Of a DNA stretch of 64,000 nucleotides, positions 63,754 through 64,000 are shown piece after piece. Below the pieces are notes generated by a model, which ran no database searches, was not told the DNA's origin, and saw nothing but the letters and a program-made list of their open reading frames with translations. Source of the stretch: MFD02979-c5 sp963705385 (GTDB taxonomy: Bacteria; Bacteroidota; Bacteroidia; Cytophagales; Amoebophilaceae); assembly GCA_963705385.1 (NCBI GenBank), contig OY970075.1, forward strand, positions 124,001 through 188,000, read 5' to 3'. Position 1 is the stretch's first letter. Each line of letters begins with the position of its first letter. The position numbers were made by a program, and so were the translations under genes.

Positions 63754-64000
63754 ATCAGGCACCTGTCATGCAGAGCCTCATAGATAACCTGGCCAGCTTG
63801 CCTCTGCTCCTGCCGGTGTTAATCATTGCTCTTACGCTAGGGGTTAGCTTGGTGCTGACCGCTCTACTCCCTCAGTACCAGTACTACTGGCTACGCACTA
63901 CTGCTGGGGCAGGCCTGGTACTAGCCTGGTACTTTACTTATGGACTAGGCAAACAGCAACCTACCTGCAACGTAATTTTTCTGTTTAACCACCTGCTTGT
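63750..64000 (+). CDS. Probable NADH-quinone oxidoreductase subunit N, N-terminal part (cut by window edge)
   Basis: From the ATG at 63750 (overlapping the NfeD stop) an open frame runs to the window end: a start MNQAPVMQSLIDNLASLP, then LLLPVLIIALTLGVSLVL, a second hydrophobic stretch (AGAGLVLAWYFTYGL) and VIFLFNHLL at the end. Two helices followed by a short loop and FNHLL-V recall the start of NuoN, where a 'ML.VD' segment begins the conserved core. Only 83 residues are visible, so another polytopic protein is possible. It would be a second scattered nuo gene besides nuoJ. Confidence 0.5.
   Translation, partial: MNQAPVMQSLIDNLASLPLLLPVLIIALTLGVSLVLTALLPQYQYYWLRTTAGAGLVLAWYFTYGLGKQQPTCNVIFLFNHLL

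Overview
This window looks like the chromosome of a Bacteroidota (Cytophagales-type) bacterium with a host-associated, decaying genome. The best guess is a relative of Amoebophilus/Cardinium (Amoebophilaceae). The phylum call rests on several features: an intact gldK-gldL-gldM-gldN cluster, Bacteroidota-type -7 promoter boxes (TAnnTTTG), near-absence of Shine-Dalgarno sites, an Ig-like 'PEGGPKD' lipoprotein, a long NusB, and the pairing of tsaD with tamB. The symbiont call is inference. It rests on long gene-poor gaps, many frameshifted genes, ankyrin and HEAT repeat genes, transposase relics, duplicated Rpn nuclease genes, and a GTPase lipoprotein of the kind seen in amoeba-associated bacteria.

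Layout. 1-6.3 kb (minus strand): mreC (partial), mreB, then gldN-M-L-K (type IX secretion/gliding core). 6.5-9.9 kb (plus): mraY, hisS, ybaB. 10.2-11.3 kb (minus): rnhA coupled to a MarC-type membrane protein. 11.5-13.5 kb: a near-perfect parS site just upstream of mnmG. 13.5-15.3 kb: an MsbA-like ABC exporter. 15.5-20.3 kb is an accessory region: an IS5-type transposase relic, a HEAT-repeat gene broken by a 1-nt frameshift, two tandem Rpn nuclease genes in a 1.2-kb duplication, and an ankyrin relic. 20.3-25.2 kb (minus): uvrB, a second ABC exporter, and a frameshifted lipoprotein gene. 25.4-29.1 kb (plus): amino-acid dehydrogenase, nusB, ytxH-like, yajC, ybbR-like, DUF2905. 29.2-31.6 kb: ankyrin pseudogene and Ig-like lipoprotein. 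31.8-32.5 kb: transposase relics and a small inverted-repeat element. 32.5-36.4 kb: a 1296-residue modular GTPase lipoprotein. 36.8-46.9 kb (minus): mutL, gpsA, plsB-like, sugar nucleotidyltransferase, dut, flippase, enoyl-CoA hydratase, cruF-like. A crtI relic follows. 47.6-56.3 kb: DUF368/PopT-type protein, a lipoprotein relic, nuoJ, hslU, rplY, prs, tRNA-Arg(TCT), a conserved Bacteroidota protein, DUF502, tsaD. 56.3-64 kb: tamB, ybeY, a lipoprotein, then a patchwork of gene fragments (lipoprotein copy, clpP, tig), a small mobile-type repeat, an NfeD-like gene and the start of a probable nuoN.

Functional links. The cell envelope is well represented: MreBC and MraY for peptidoglycan, PopT-type lipid-carrier recycling, gpsA plus plsB for phospholipid start-up, TamB for outer-membrane traffic, and the GldKLMN motor/ring for export. 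Housekeeping genes are mostly intact. Carotenoid synthesis is being lost: cruF is open, but crtI is reduced to its two ends. Most interesting for novelty are the modular lipoprotein family (the GTPase and HEAT proteins share an N-terminal module), the parS site at mnmG, a 71-75 bp inverted-repeat element present three times, and the tig/clpP/lipoprotein fragment mosaic.
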